Shown: positions 28,372 through 37,862 of the stretch, one piece after another
Layout of the letters: each line of letters begins with the position of its first letter
Numbering within the stretch: the stretch's first letter is position 1
DNA from: Methylococcaceae bacterium
Lineage (GTDB): Bacteria; Pseudomonadota; Gammaproteobacteria; Methylococcales; Methylomonadaceae
Direction of reading: 5' to 3'
Length of the DNA stretch: 50,612 nt
Assembly: GCA_021647585.1 (NCBI GenBank)
Contig: JAKIUK010000027.1
Location: forward strand, 1-50,612
Program-made: the position numbers and the translations under genes
Notes under the pieces: generated by a model
Databases searched by the model: none
What the model was told of the DNA's origin: nothing
What the model saw: only the letters and a program-made list of their open reading frames with translations

Positions 28372-29835
28372 ATGCAGAAATTACCTGAAAAATTATATTT
28401 GGCTGAACAAGTCAGAGAAATGGATCGCATTGCGATTGAAGAACATGGGATTCCAGGAATTGATTTGATGCGTAAAGCTGGGAGAGACGTATTTCAATTG
28501 ATTCAAAAATATTACCAGACTTATAAGATTACCGTTTTTTGTGGTGCAGGAAACAATGCAGGTGATGGTTATGTAATCGCCAAATTAGCAATGGATGCAG
28601 GGGTTAAGGTAAAGCTATATTATTTGTCAAAACCAGGAAACCTAAAGGGTGATGCAATGCTGGCCTATCAGGATTATATCCAGGCGGGTGGAATGGAAGT
28701 AGCATTTGATAGCAAGGTAGGTGTAGATAACTGCATTATCGTAGATGCATTGCTAGGAACAGGGTTAAACCGAGAAGTATCTGGATACTATGCAGAAGCA
28801 ATTACAGTCATTAACAATTCAACAAATCCTGTGGTTTCAGTTGATATCCCTTCTGGGCTCAATGCCGATACCGGATATATCATGGGCGATGCAGTAAAGG
28901 CAGACTATACAGTGAGTTTTATAGCGCTTAAGCAGGGAATGTTTAGCGGATTTGCAGCAGAATACTGCGGTAAAGTTGTATTCTCGTCATTAGGTATTAC
29001 CGATGATGTATTGCAACAAGTTGAATACTCATCACGTCTGCTTAGTCATTGTAGTCTGCCAAAACGACATCGATGTGCACATAAAGGCAACAATGGGCAT
29101 GTACTGGTGGTGGGAGGTGATGATGGTTTTTCTGGCGCTATCAGACTGGCGGCAGAAGCCACGCTTCGTGCGGGTGCCGGATTAGTCACTGTTGCCACTC
29201 GAAAAAGGCATTCCAGTTTTATCAATATAGGGCGGCCGGAGTTGATGTGTCATGGTATTGAGCAGGCAAATGAGTTGATACCATTGTTAAAAAAAGCATC
29301 GGTTGTTGTGATTGGTCCTGGTTTAGGTCGGACGCAGTGGGCACAAGATTTATTTAATTTGGTTGCCGGTTTTGATAAGCCAATTATATGTGATGCAGAT
29401 GCTCTAGTGTTAATAGCTGAGAGAGGATTATATAATGATCAGTGGGTACTCACGCCACACCCGGGTGAGGCGGCTAGACTATTAAACTGTTCAACAAACG
29501 ATATTGCAAAAGACAGATTTAAAGCGGTTTCACAATTACAGAAGAAATATGGCGGGGTCATGGTATTAAAAGGTGCTGGAACACTTATCTGTAACGGTGA
29601 ACAAATTTCTGTATCACCAACAGGCAACCCGGGTATGGCAAGTGGTGGAATGGGAGATACATTGGCCGGCATATTAGGGGGGTTGGTTGCACAAAATATG
29701 GCTTTGTTTCCAGCAGCTAGCTCTGCTGTCTATGTGCATGGTAAAGCGGCTGATCTGTCAGTTCAGCAAGAGGGAGAAATTGGTTTGTTAGCGAGTGACT
29801 TAATGCCTTATATCAGAAATTTGGTTAACCAATGA
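28372..29835 (+). CDS. nnr: Bifunctional NAD(P)H-hydrate epimerase/dehydratase
   Basis: A 487-aa metabolite repair enzyme for hydrated NADH and NADPH. The N-terminal YjeF epimerase half has GAGNNAGDGYVIAKLA, DALLGTGLNREVSG and VDIPSGLNADTG. The C-terminal dehydratase half has GNNGHVLVVGGDDGFSGA, VIGPGLGRTQW, LTPHPGEAARLL and the NPGMASGGMGDTLAG nucleotide site. Fusion and length are typical. It overlaps tsaE by 4 nt. Confidence 0.96.
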   Translation: MQKLPEKLYLAEQVREMDRIAIEEHGIPGIDLMRKAGRDVFQLIQKYYQTYKITVFCGAGNNAGDGYVIAKLAMDAGVKVKLYYLSKPGNLKGDAMLAYQDYIQAGGMEVAFDSKVGVDNCIIVDALLGTGLNREVSGYYAEAITVINNSTNPVVSVDIPSGLNADTGYIMGDAVKADYTVSFIALKQGMFSGFAAEYCGKVVFSSLGITDDVLQQVEYSSRLLSHCSLPKRHRCAHKGNNGHVLVVGGDDGFSGAIRLAAEATLRAGAGLVTVATRKRHSSFINIGRPELMCHGIEQANELIPLLKKASVVVIGPGLGRTQWAQDLFNLVAGFDKPIICDADALVLIAERGLYNDQWVLTPHPGEAARLLNCSTNDIAKDRFKAVSQLQKKYGGVMVLKGAGTLICNGEQISVSPTGNPGMASGGMGDTLAGILGGLVAQNMALFPAASSAVYVHGKAADLSVQQEGEIGLLASDLMPYIRNLVNQ

Positions 29836-30302
29836 AAATTACATTAATAAATGAGCAGGAAACGGAGCAAATAGGTGCTGAGTTATGGCGTATTTTACCA
29901 AAAAAATGTTTGGTTTTTTTGAAGGGTGATTTAGGTGCGGGTAAAACGACATTAACACGAGGACTTTTAAGAGCGGCGGGTTATAAAAAGACAGTAAAAA
30001 GCCCCACATACACATTAGTTGAAGAATATGAAATGTCGGATAGAAAGGTTTTTCATTTTGACTTGTATCGTATAAAAGATCCGCAAGAACTGGAATGGAT
30101 TGGAATACACGACTATTTAGAACAACAGAGTATATGTTTTGTAGAATGGCCGGAATTAGGTAAAGGCTGGTTACCTGTACCGGATATAGAGTTATCGATA
30201 ACGACAGAAGGTAAAGGTAGAATAGTCGAAATACAGATTTTGTCAGAAAAATTACTAAAAAAACTAATTCTCCGCTGGAAAAACAAAGACATAGTGCTAT
30301 AA
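29832..30302 (+). CDS. tsaE: tRNA t6A biosynthesis ATPase TsaE
   Basis: A 156-aa P-loop protein that drives the TsaB-TsaD complex making N6-threonylcarbamoyladenosine at position 37 of tRNA. Walker A is GDLGAGKT (32-39); VKSPTYTLVEEYE and FHFDLYRIKDPQELEWIG are family signatures. It is coupled to nnr by a 4-nt overlap and followed by the amidase gene after 33 nt. Confidence 0.95.
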   Translation: MKITLINEQETEQIGAELWRILPKKCLVFLKGDLGAGKTTLTRGLLRAAGYKKTVKSPTYTLVEEYEMSDRKVFHFDLYRIKDPQELEWIGIHDYLEQQSICFVEWPELGKGWLPVPDIELSITTEGKGRIVEIQILSEKLLKKLILRWKNKDIVL

Positions 30303-30335
30303 TCTAATGAAGAATATTGTTTAGGTTGTATAGCT

Positions 30336-31655
30336 ATGTCTAAATTCTGCAAAATAATTTGTGTTTATGTGTTATTGACAGTGTCTCTAGTGACACATGC
30401 TCAACAGGTACGCGTTGATTCTCTACGCTATTGGACTGCACCAGATCGTACCCGGATGGTTTTTGATGTCTCGTCTCAAGCTTCCCACCAAGTTTTTTTA
30501 CTGGCTAATCCTGCTCGGCTAGTCATTGATTTTACTGACGCCAAGTTATTAAAGCCTCTTGCTCAGCCGCCGGCAAACCATGGTCTGTTTACTAGAGTAC
30601 GAAGTGCTGAACGCAACAAAAATGATTTAAGAGTCGTTGTAGATTTAAAAACGGCTGTTACGCCTAAAAGTTTTTCTTTAAAGCCGAGTAAAACTTATGG
30701 TCATAGGCTGGTTGTCGATTTATTTTCTAAAGATAAAAAAATAACAGCAACTGATGCGAAAAAACCACTAATTCATAAAACAGTAAAAAATAAAGCCAGA
30801 GATATTATTGTCGCTATTGATGCCGGTCATGGAGGTGAAGACCCTGGCGCTCATGGGCCAAGAGGTACTCAGGAGAAAAAGGTAGTTTATGATATTGCTA
30901 AAAAATTAGCAGTATTAATTAACAAAAAGCCAGGGATGAAAGCAGTTATGGTTCGTAAAGGGGATTATTACATAAAACTGAGAAAGCGGATGGAAATAGC
31001 ACGGACTGCCAAGGCCGATCTTTTTGTATCAATTCATGCAGATGCCTTTAAAAATTCAAAAGTTAAAGGCGCATCTGTTTTTACATTATCAAACCGTGGT
31101 GCATCAAGTGAAACTGCCAGGTGGTTGGCCAAACACGAAAATGCAGCGGATCTAGTAGGTGGTGTAAAATTAGCAGATAAAGAGGATATGTTGCGTTCAG
31201 TGTTAATGGATTTATCAATGACTGCAACTAAAGAAGCGAGTCGCAATGTGGCGGGAGATGTCCTAAAACACTTTAAAATAATCGGGGCTTTACATAAAAA
31301 CAGGGTGCAAAAAGCTGGGTTTATGGTTCTTAAATCTCCCGATATTCCTTCAATTTTAGTAGAAACAGCGTTTATTTCTAATCCTGGAGAAGAGCGGAAA
31401 TTAAAAAGTAGAAAACATCAGGCAAGAATGGCTAATGCTATTTTCAAAGGCATTGTTGGGTATTTTACTGAGCATGCGCCAATGGATACTTATTTTGCTT
31501 TAAATTCAAATAAAAGACACACTATTGCTCGTGGAGAAACCTTATCAGGTATTGCTTTGCAATATGGGGTAAGTATGAAGTCTATAAAGTCAATTAATGC
31601 GTTAGCAAGTAATCAAGTACGAATTGGGCAGATATTAAAAATACCCAGGGGATAA
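30336..31655 (+). CDS. amiC: N-acetylmuramoyl-L-alanine amidase, AMIN-Amidase_3-LysM
   Basis: A 439-aa periplasmic cell-separation amidase. Signal peptide at 1-22 (AQQ follows). An AMIN septum-targeting domain spans about 24-130, then a zinc Amidase_3 domain starting IVAIDAGHGGEDPGA with EKKVVYDIA, DLFVSIHADAF and SILVETAFISNPGEE, and a C-terminal LysM (HTIARGETLSGIALQYGVS). Domain make-up fits the AmiB/AmiC group; AmiB is equally possible by order, since tsaE-amiB-mutL is classical. mutL is missing downstream, where repeats occur instead. Confidence 0.9.
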   Translation: MSKFCKIICVYVLLTVSLVTHAQQVRVDSLRYWTAPDRTRMVFDVSSQASHQVFLLANPARLVIDFTDAKLLKPLAQPPANHGLFTRVRSAERNKNDLRVVVDLKTAVTPKSFSLKPSKTYGHRLVVDLFSKDKKITATDAKKPLIHKTVKNKARDIIVAIDAGHGGEDPGAHGPRGTQEKKVVYDIAKKLAVLINKKPGMKAVMVRKGDYYIKLRKRMEIARTAKADLFVSIHADAFKNSKVKGASVFTLSNRGASSETARWLAKHENAADLVGGVKLADKEDMLRSVLMDLSMTATKEASRNVAGDVLKHFKIIGALHKNRVQKAGFMVLKSPDIPSILVETAFISNPGEERKLKSRKHQARMANAIFKGIVGYFTEHAPMDTYFALNSNKRHTIARGETLSGIALQYGVSMKSIKSINALASNQVRIGQILKIPRG

Positions 31656-31681
31656 ATCTGATTTTGTTAGCTTATCAAAAT

Positions 31682-31826
31682 TGTAGGGTGCTGCGCGCAG
31701 CGTCTCTATAGGAACTGAGTTATGTGTCTTAATTCTTATAAATGTAGGGTGTATTATGTGTTATACGCACCACAATGAGAATTGAATAGCAAAACAACAC
31801 TTTTTGGTGTGTGTAATGCACCCTAC
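31682..31826. repeat. gtagggtg palindromes, half copy and copy 2
   Basis: A half unit (tgtagggtgctgcgcgcagc) begins at 31682. A full fold-back unit spans 31744-31826 with arms gtagggtgtattatgtgtta and gtgtgtaatgcaccctac. Arm sequence matches the 18596 copy, while the loop differs. Confidence 0.75.
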
Positions 31827-31886
31827 GAAAAATTTCATTCTAACGTGTCAAGATAGAATTAGGCAGGAGTTATAGTAATGTAGGGA

Positions 31887-31926
31887 GCAGTCATCGAGCA
31901 ACAGGTTAATCGGTGACTGCTTTTTA
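31887..31926 (+). terminator. Rho-independent terminator after amiC
   Basis: The stem gcagtca / tgactgc, extended by tcg/cgg pairs, is followed by ttttta. It closes the nnr-tsaE-amiC run and lies 6 nt before the stop of the convergent lipoprotein gene. Confidence 0.65.
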
Positions 31927-31931
31927 TGAAA

Positions 31932-32351
31932 TTAAAGCTTATATAAAACGCTATTGCCCGCATCTCTGGGGTCTCGTTTTCTATGTTTATTCTGATCAAT
32001 TCGGTCTTGGGTGAATTTTGCAATCATTTGATCCCAGCTATTATATTGATCATAATCTTTGAAACCCGCATTTTTACGCTGTTGAAAAATTTCTTTTCCC
32101 AGTACGATAAGTTCCTCCGGTGTTTTTCCACCGACAGTATCAAGAAATTCTTCTTTATTTTTTATAGAATCTCGAAGCGTCCAATAGGAAACCTCAAATT
32201 CAATACGTTGTTCAGTAGGTAAGCGGTTTTTTATTCTAATAACCGACTTATTAGCTGACCTGATACTGCGACCACTAACCTCGCCACCACTGCTGCAACC
32301 GACTAACAAAGCAAAGATGAAAGAAATTAAAACTGTAGACAAAATCCTCAT
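31932..32351 (-). CDS. Small lipoprotein, unknown function
   Basis: A 139-aa lipoprotein from ATG 32351, with GAGG upstream; a TTG three codons earlier is less likely. The signal peptide MRILSTVLISFIFALLVGC ends in a clear lipobox and the mature protein begins CSSGGEVSG. The rest is charged and helical, with no family recognised. Single minus-strand gene facing amiC and divergent from the GTPase pair. Confidence 0.75.
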   Translation of the reverse strand: MRILSTVLISFIFALLVGCSSGGEVSGRSIRSANKSVIRIKNRLPTEQRIEFEVSYWTLRDSIKNKEEFLDTVGGKTPEELIVLGKEIFQQRKNAGFKDYDQYNSWDQMIAKFTQDRIDQNKHRKRDPRDAGNSVLYKL

Positions 32352-32580
32352 AGAACACAAACCTCAGTGGTATAGGAATGAACAGGAATAGATAGAATAG
32401 TTTTAAAAGTGAATTCGTACAGAATGAATAAACCCATAATTGCAATTACTACAAAACTATATACCTGATTTCGTGCATATCCTTTTAAAATAAACAAACC
32501 TGACAATTTGTAATTTTAATTACACCAGGTTCTTAAACAAAGTAAAATACGCGGTTATTATAAACCCAAGCCCCATTTTT

Positions 32581-34320
32581 ATGCTGGAATTTATCCAATT
32601 ATTAAATCAGCGCTACCAGGCTAATATCTCCAATTTAAAAGTAGATGATCCTCTATGTGCAATATTTCAGCTTAGAGTCGAGCAGCTGCTATTAAGTGAA
32701 GCCTTAATAAAAAAGGGTAACTTGATTAAGTCGTCCCCAAGAACACCATTACAAATAGTTATTATCGGTCCTACCCAGGCGGGTAAAAGTTCAGTAGCAA
32801 ATTTGATTACCAATAATCATATTGCCGGGGTTAGCCCACTTGCTGGGTATACTGTTCACCCACAAGGTTTTTGTTGTGATGTTACTCTTCAGGACTGTTT
32901 TGGGTTGCAAAATTATTTTGGTCGATTTCAACAGTTAAATCTTAGCGAATTAAGTAATGACAGGTATGATTGTTACTCATTGACTGAGAACAATGTCGAA
33001 ACCTCATTGCTCCCTGATTGTGTGTTTTGGGATACACCCGATTTTGATTCGATAGATTCAGTTGACTACAGGGAAGGCGTTATTCGAACCATTGCGCTAG
33101 CTGATATTATTGTTCTGGTTGTAAGTAAGGAAAAATATGCTGATCAGTCCGTATGGGAGATGATGTCAACCATTGAGTCGCTGCATAAGCCTACTTTGAT
33201 TTGTGTAAATAAACTCATTGAAGGCACAGAAGACATCATTATTCGTTCTTTAAAAGAAAAGTGGCAGCATGCTAGAACAGATAAATTTCCTGACGTTATT
33301 CCCTTGTACTATCAAAAGCAAACAGCTATGCCGGTTTGGCCTTTATCAGAAAGTAATCAGTTTTTTCAGCTAGAGAAAAAAGTATCTTTGCATAAGCACT
33401 CTGATTATCAGAGCGAATTAATAAATAAATACTGGCATGCGTGGTTAGAACCCGTTGTTGCAGAGCATGAGGCGGCCAGAATATGGCGCGTATTAGTTGA
33501 TGACACCATTGCTCAGGCATTACAAGAGTATCAAAGAGATTATTTAAATCACCCTCATCATTATGATACCTTTCAAAATGCATTAATAGAACTGCTCAAT
33601 CTATTGGAAATACCCGGTATTTCCCGGGTACTCACCAAAACCAGACGTATTTTAACCTGGCCAGTCAGAAAATTAATGGCTATAGGGAAAAAAGTAACAT
33701 CACCAGGAAATCAGGAACAGACATTATTAACCCAAATTGGTGAACATTTGTTAATTTCACTGGCTGATCAATTACTAGGTAAAATTGATTCAGACACTAA
33801 ACAACTTAAGTGGTGGAAAGATAGTTACAGTTTGTTAAGACAGCAAAGAAATATACTTTTAACTCAATACAATGAGGCTGTTGAGAGTTATTGCTCATCT
33901 TTTCAACAAGATGTGGAGGCAACAGCAGGCCGACTTTATAATAAGCTGTCAGAACAACCTATTATTTTGAATAGTTTAAGAGCAACAAGAGTTACCACTG
34001 ATGCTGCGGCTATGGCATTAATTATACAAACAGGCGGTATAGGTTTGCATGATTTGGTGATTACCCCTGCCATGTTATCTGTTACCTCTTTGCTGGCTGA
34101 AAGTGCTATAGGAAGTTATATGTCTAGGGTGGAAGTTGAATTGAAGCAGCATCAATTAAATACAGTAAAAAATGATTTGTTTATAGCCTGCATACAGAAA
34201 TCTTTATACGCATTGCCTGAACAACTGTCAGATAACAGTCGATTTAATATTTCACTGGAGTTACTGGAGCAAGCTGAATTACAACGTAAAGAGAAAAAAC
34301 ATGGCATACGATTATTCTGA
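32581..34320 (+). CDS. Membrane-linked GTPase A of a tandem pair
   Basis: A 579-aa P-loop GTPase. G1 is GPTQAGKSS (about 62-70). G3 reads DTPDFDS (about 150), so the glycine of canonical DxxG is replaced and the DxPDFDS form is shared with the next gene. G4 is CVNKLIEG (about 209). A long C-terminal helical region ends with a hydrophobic segment (TTDAAAMALIIQTGGIGLHDLVI, TPAMLSVTSLLAESAIG) that could contact membrane. The layout, large helical C-terminus after a dynamin/Era-type G domain, suggests membrane work, but no function is established here. It overlaps the next gene by 20 nt. Confidence 0.7.
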   Translation: MLEFIQLLNQRYQANISNLKVDDPLCAIFQLRVEQLLLSEALIKKGNLIKSSPRTPLQIVIIGPTQAGKSSVANLITNNHIAGVSPLAGYTVHPQGFCCDVTLQDCFGLQNYFGRFQQLNLSELSNDRYDCYSLTENNVETSLLPDCVFWDTPDFDSIDSVDYREGVIRTIALADIIVLVVSKEKYADQSVWEMMSTIESLHKPTLICVNKLIEGTEDIIIRSLKEKWQHARTDKFPDVIPLYYQKQTAMPVWPLSESNQFFQLEKKVSLHKHSDYQSELINKYWHAWLEPVVAEHEAARIWRVLVDDTIAQALQEYQRDYLNHPHHYDTFQNALIELLNLLEIPGISRVLTKTRRILTWPVRKLMAIGKKVTSPGNQEQTLLTQIGEHLLISLADQLLGKIDSDTKQLKWWKDSYSLLRQQRNILLTQYNEAVESYCSSFQQDVEATAGRLYNKLSEQPIILNSLRATRVTTDAAAMALIIQTGGIGLHDLVITPAMLSVTSLLAESAIGSYMSRVEVELKQHQLNTVKNDLFIACIQKSLYALPEQLSDNSRFNISLELLEQAELQRKEKKHGIRLF

Positions 34321-35902
34321 TTTGATTTCCAATGTTGAAGGCTGGGCTCAACAGGCAGTTAAACAAGGCTGGATTGATACAGCAGAAGCTATGTCCTTGA
34401 GCGAAGAGCCTCAAGATTCTGCCAATGCCTTGTTTGTTGATGATATTGCAAGGCCATTAGTCGTGGCATTTATGGGCGGAACTGGAGTGGGAAAAAGCTC
34501 CTTATTAAATAAGCTTGCCGGTCAATCCATAGCCAGAACCGGTGTGGAAAGGCCAACTTCGCGGGAAGTCACTTTATATTATCATCAATCAATTGATCTT
34601 TATCAGCTGGAAGAACGATTTCCATTACAACAAATCCAGCTTTCACAGCACACTGAAACTGCAAATGAAAAAATTATCTGGATAGATATGCCGGATTTTG
34701 ATAGTACAGAAGAAAAAAATAAAGACATAGTAATGCAATGGTTGCCTTATGTAGATGTATTGATTTATGTCGTTAGTCCAGAGCGTTATAGAGATAATAA
34801 AGCCTGGCAATTATTACTGTCACAAGGTGCAAGTCATGCCTGGTTATTTGTGATGAACCAGTGGGATAGGGGAGAGACATCACAATATGAAGATTTTAAA
34901 CAACAATTGGCAAAAGCAGGATTTTTAAATCCAATAGTATATAAGACTAGTTGTATTGATGAACTGGCACCAACAGCGGATGGCTTGACTCAGTTACAGG
35001 TTACCATAGAATCGTTGGCAACTAAAAATACCATAGAGCAGCTTGAAAGCCGTGGTGCGCGACAACGTAAAAATAATTTGCAGCACAGCTTGCAGCAATG
35101 TTTGTCTACACTCGGTTCCGAGCAGGCTTTTTCTAGGTTGTTAGCGTTTCAAGATCATAGCTGGTCACAAACTGAAACTATTTTAAATCAAGGATTTGAA
35201 TGGCCCCTAAAGCAAGTGGCAATGGCATATTCTAAAACAGGATTAACCCAAAAGCAGGATAGTTTGAAATTATGGGACGACTGGGCACAAAGTCGTTTTA
35301 ACGATTACCTGGATGACTTGATATTAACTGCAGACCAACAAGGGATCCCAACTATTCCAATAAGAAATAGCCTGGCAGATATTCGAAGTAAAGCGGAATC
35401 AACTATTTATACTCAAGCGGAACTGGGATGCAGACAATCATTAATTAACCCTGGAAATTTATTACAAAGAATGTTTTTAAAGCTAGTACATTTTTGTGAG
35501 ATTATGTTACCACTGATTGCGATGACGGTAGTGGGTTATCAAGTATTTCAAGGCTATTACGATAGCGCATTTACCGATGAAGCATTTTTAGGGGTAAATT
35601 TTGCCGTACATAGTTTGTTATTAATTTTATTAAGCTGGTTAATCCCTTATTTTATTCGAAAAAAAATCCAGCCTTCTTTAGAAAAGGCCGCTTTAAAAGG
35701 ACTTTATAAAGGCGTGGAGATTGCTATGACAACAATTGATATTGATGTTAAGCAAGGAATAAATAACGTGGAAAAACAGCATCATGAAATAACCGATTCC
35801 CTGAAAACAATACTAGATGCTTGTGATGAACAACGAGATGGGATCGAAATACAGTTAAAAAGTGAAGAATTAAAGAGAATGTTGGTAGATAACACGTTGT
35901 AA
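34301..35902 (+). CDS. Membrane GTPase B of a tandem pair
   Basis: A 533-aa paralogue-like GTPase. G1 is GGTGVGKSS (about 58-66), the switch I region has RPTSREVTLYYH, G3 is DMPDFDS (about 129), followed by VLIYVVSPERYRDNKAWQLL, and G4 is NQWD (about 185). The C-terminus has two clear membrane helices (IMLPLIAMTVVGYQVFQGYY and VNFAVHSLLLILLSWLIPYF) and a final helical tail. The 20-nt overlap with GTPase A implies balanced production and probably a heteromeric complex at the inner membrane. No helper gene follows; a repeat region and a convergent chemoreceptor gene come next. Confidence 0.7.
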   Translation: MAYDYSDLISNVEGWAQQAVKQGWIDTAEAMSLSEEPQDSANALFVDDIARPLVVAFMGGTGVGKSSLLNKLAGQSIARTGVERPTSREVTLYYHQSIDLYQLEERFPLQQIQLSQHTETANEKIIWIDMPDFDSTEEKNKDIVMQWLPYVDVLIYVVSPERYRDNKAWQLLLSQGASHAWLFVMNQWDRGETSQYEDFKQQLAKAGFLNPIVYKTSCIDELAPTADGLTQLQVTIESLATKNTIEQLESRGARQRKNNLQHSLQQCLSTLGSEQAFSRLLAFQDHSWSQTETILNQGFEWPLKQVAMAYSKTGLTQKQDSLKLWDDWAQSRFNDYLDDLILTADQQGIPTIPIRNSLADIRSKAESTIYTQAELGCRQSLINPGNLLQRMFLKLVHFCEIMLPLIAMTVVGYQVFQGYYDSAFTDEAFLGVNFAVHSLLLILLSWLIPYFIRKKIQPSLEKAALKGLYKGVEIAMTTIDIDVKQGINNVEKQHHEITDSLKTILDACDEQRDGIEIQLKSEELKRMLVDNTL

Positions 35903-36180
35903 AATGGATTGGATAAAGTGTCAGCTTTGCTTTTGTATGGAAAGAAGTAAAGCTAACAATCAGGAAGTTACGCTAAATTTTATGAACAGCGATTGTTTGG
36001 GATCATTGTTAGTTCAAAAAAAAACCAAATAACTTTTTAAAAATATTAAATTGACTCTCCTCTAAAAAAATAAGCTGTTGATTCTAAATAAAATTATTTT
36101 TATATTTTTCATGCTATTTTATGAAAATTGTTTGCCAAGTGACAGCGCATCGTTTACGGAGCGTATGCTATTAACATATC

Positions 36181-36292
36181 ACAGGTTACTCTCAGTTTTG
36201 GTGTTTGTGGGTTAACTCTACAAACGATGTCATTTTGACCAGCGGGAGAAATCTTGAGTCTGAGCAACAAGATTTCTCCCGCTGGTCGAAAT
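36181..36292. repeat. gaccagcgggag hairpin repeat, copy 1
   Basis: A leader (acaggttactctcagttttg and onward) precedes a 26-bp stem at 36231-36256 and 36267-36292 around gaccagcgggagaaatcttg, with one mismatch and a 10-nt loop. A diverged copy with the same leader lies at 43967-44220. It sits between convergent genes and could end transcription both ways. The flanks 35903-36180 and 36293-36368 hold nothing I recognise. Confidence 0.8.
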
Positions 36293-36368
36293 GATAGTCT
36301 GTTAATAATTTAAAAACAGCCAGACATGACACGTTCTAAAGCTCAACTTATGCATTATTAAATTTTAT

Positions 36369-37862
36369 TCAAAATAAATCGATTTCGCCCGCTGTATTTG
36401 ATGTGCCACTTTCAATCTGTTGTTTTTCTTCAAGAAGGCCGTCTAAAAGTGTAGTTAATTCAAGACTGTTTTCCTCAACACCTTTAAAGTTATCTACAAT
36501 TTGAGCCTGAATGTCAGGGTTCATCTGCCATGGTTCATCAAGATGTTGAAGAGCCATCAGCATACATTTGTGGGTGACCTCGTGAGGAAATTCAATTTTT
36601 TTGTAACTGGGCAAATGACTATAATGTTCAGCTCCTTTTCCATTATGTAACCAATGGCCCAGACTGCATTCAGTATGAGACATATTGATTGCTGTTGCCG
36701 CTTCAGAATTTGTTCCCGTTTCGACCATGCGGTAACCTTGTTGTACATAAATCATTTTATTCACTTTAGCCAAAGCTATTTCAGCAACCATTTGTGTATA
36801 AGTCACTTTGTTGTAAGTCTCCATGGAAATGTTACTGACTTCTGAAATGTTATTTTCAAATTCACTAATTGCAATTTTTGATTCATCTGTCATATCAGCC
36901 ATGCTATCAGTGTCAGCGACAATCAGTTTGGTTGCAGAGGTGAATTTTGAAATCGTTTGATTGATTTTTTCAGTTGCATTTTTTGTATTTTCAGCCAATG
37001 TTCTCACTTCATCTGCTACTACAGCAAATCCTCTGCCATGTTCTCCGGCTCTAGCTGCTTCAATTGCCGCATTAAGGGCCAATAAATTTGTTTGATCGGC
37101 AATTTTTGCGATTAAAGAGGTGACGTCGGTAATTTCTTTACTGCTTTTATTTAATTCAGCGGATGAACCTTTCATGACATCTATTTTTTCAATAATTTGG
37201 GTTAATTTCCCAATAACATTACCTAAAGAAGCAGTACTTTCAACTGCAATATTTGATGCCTGGCTAGAAATAGTTTCTACCTGTTCCATTTGTGAAGTGA
37301 TAGTATGTAAATCATTTTCAGTACGGTTTAAATTGGAAAGCAGGTTTTCAGTTTTCATCTGCCCTAATTGCGAAAATAACTCATCTCGTACATTGTTGAA
37401 ATGATTTTCTTTCATCATTTCCAGTGAATGATCAATTTTAGTTAGACCTTCAGCAAACAAACCATTAATGCCCTGAGGCTCAGTGTGACGATAAAACTGT
37501 TTATTTTGTGCAGACTGAAAACAGGTACCAACCTCACGCATATAGGTTTCCATCTGATCCACCGCCTCATTTAAATTCCAGGCAATATCATATAATTCAG
37601 ATTCTTTAGGAATATCTGTAATCCGGTATTCCAGTTTCCCCAGCTGAATTTGTTTGGATAAATGGTATAAAGAGCTAATAATTCTAACTTCGAGCTTGGT
37701 CTGTTTAAAATAAAAGAACAGGAAGATTAAAGCCAAGGATACAAGAATTAACAAATTAGGATCAAACGCAGTTTGTAGCATTGAATAAGCTGTCGAAGCC
37801 AAAAGGGTGGCAAATAGTAGCCAAACCGTATTATTACTATTAAATCGAAAGAATGAATTCAC
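36369..37862 (-). CDS. Methyl-accepting chemotaxis protein with CZB domain
   Basis: A 497-aa chemoreceptor from GTG 37862, which has aggaaaag upstream; a TTG at 37886 is the alternative. Two membrane helices lie within the first ~55 residues with almost no periplasmic loop, so sensing is cytoplasmic. The signalling tip is the classical IADQTNLLALNAAIEAARAG. A C-terminal zinc-binding CZB domain is visible (SHTECSLGHWLHNGKG, then EFPHEVTHKCM with the His pair). The gene overlaps the upstream PAS protein gene by about 23 nt, which suggests the PAS protein is its sensor, as a split version of the Aer layout. Confidence 0.88.
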   Translation of the reverse strand: MNSFFRFNSNNTVWLLFATLLASTAYSMLQTAFDPNLLILVSLALIFLFFYFKQTKLEVRIISSLYHLSKQIQLGKLEYRITDIPKESELYDIAWNLNEAVDQMETYMREVGTCFQSAQNKQFYRHTEPQGINGLFAEGLTKIDHSLEMMKENHFNNVRDELFSQLGQMKTENLLSNLNRTENDLHTITSQMEQVETISSQASNIAVESTASLGNVIGKLTQIIEKIDVMKGSSAELNKSSKEITDVTSLIAKIADQTNLLALNAAIEAARAGEHGRGFAVVADEVRTLAENTKNATEKINQTISKFTSATKLIVADTDSMADMTDESKIAISEFENNISEVSNISMETYNKVTYTQMVAEIALAKVNKMIYVQQGYRMVETGTNSEAATAINMSHTECSLGHWLHNGKGAEHYSHLPSYKKIEFPHEVTHKCMLMALQHLDEPWQMNPDIQAQIVDNFKGVEENSLELTTLLDGLLEEKQQIESGTSNTAGEIDLF

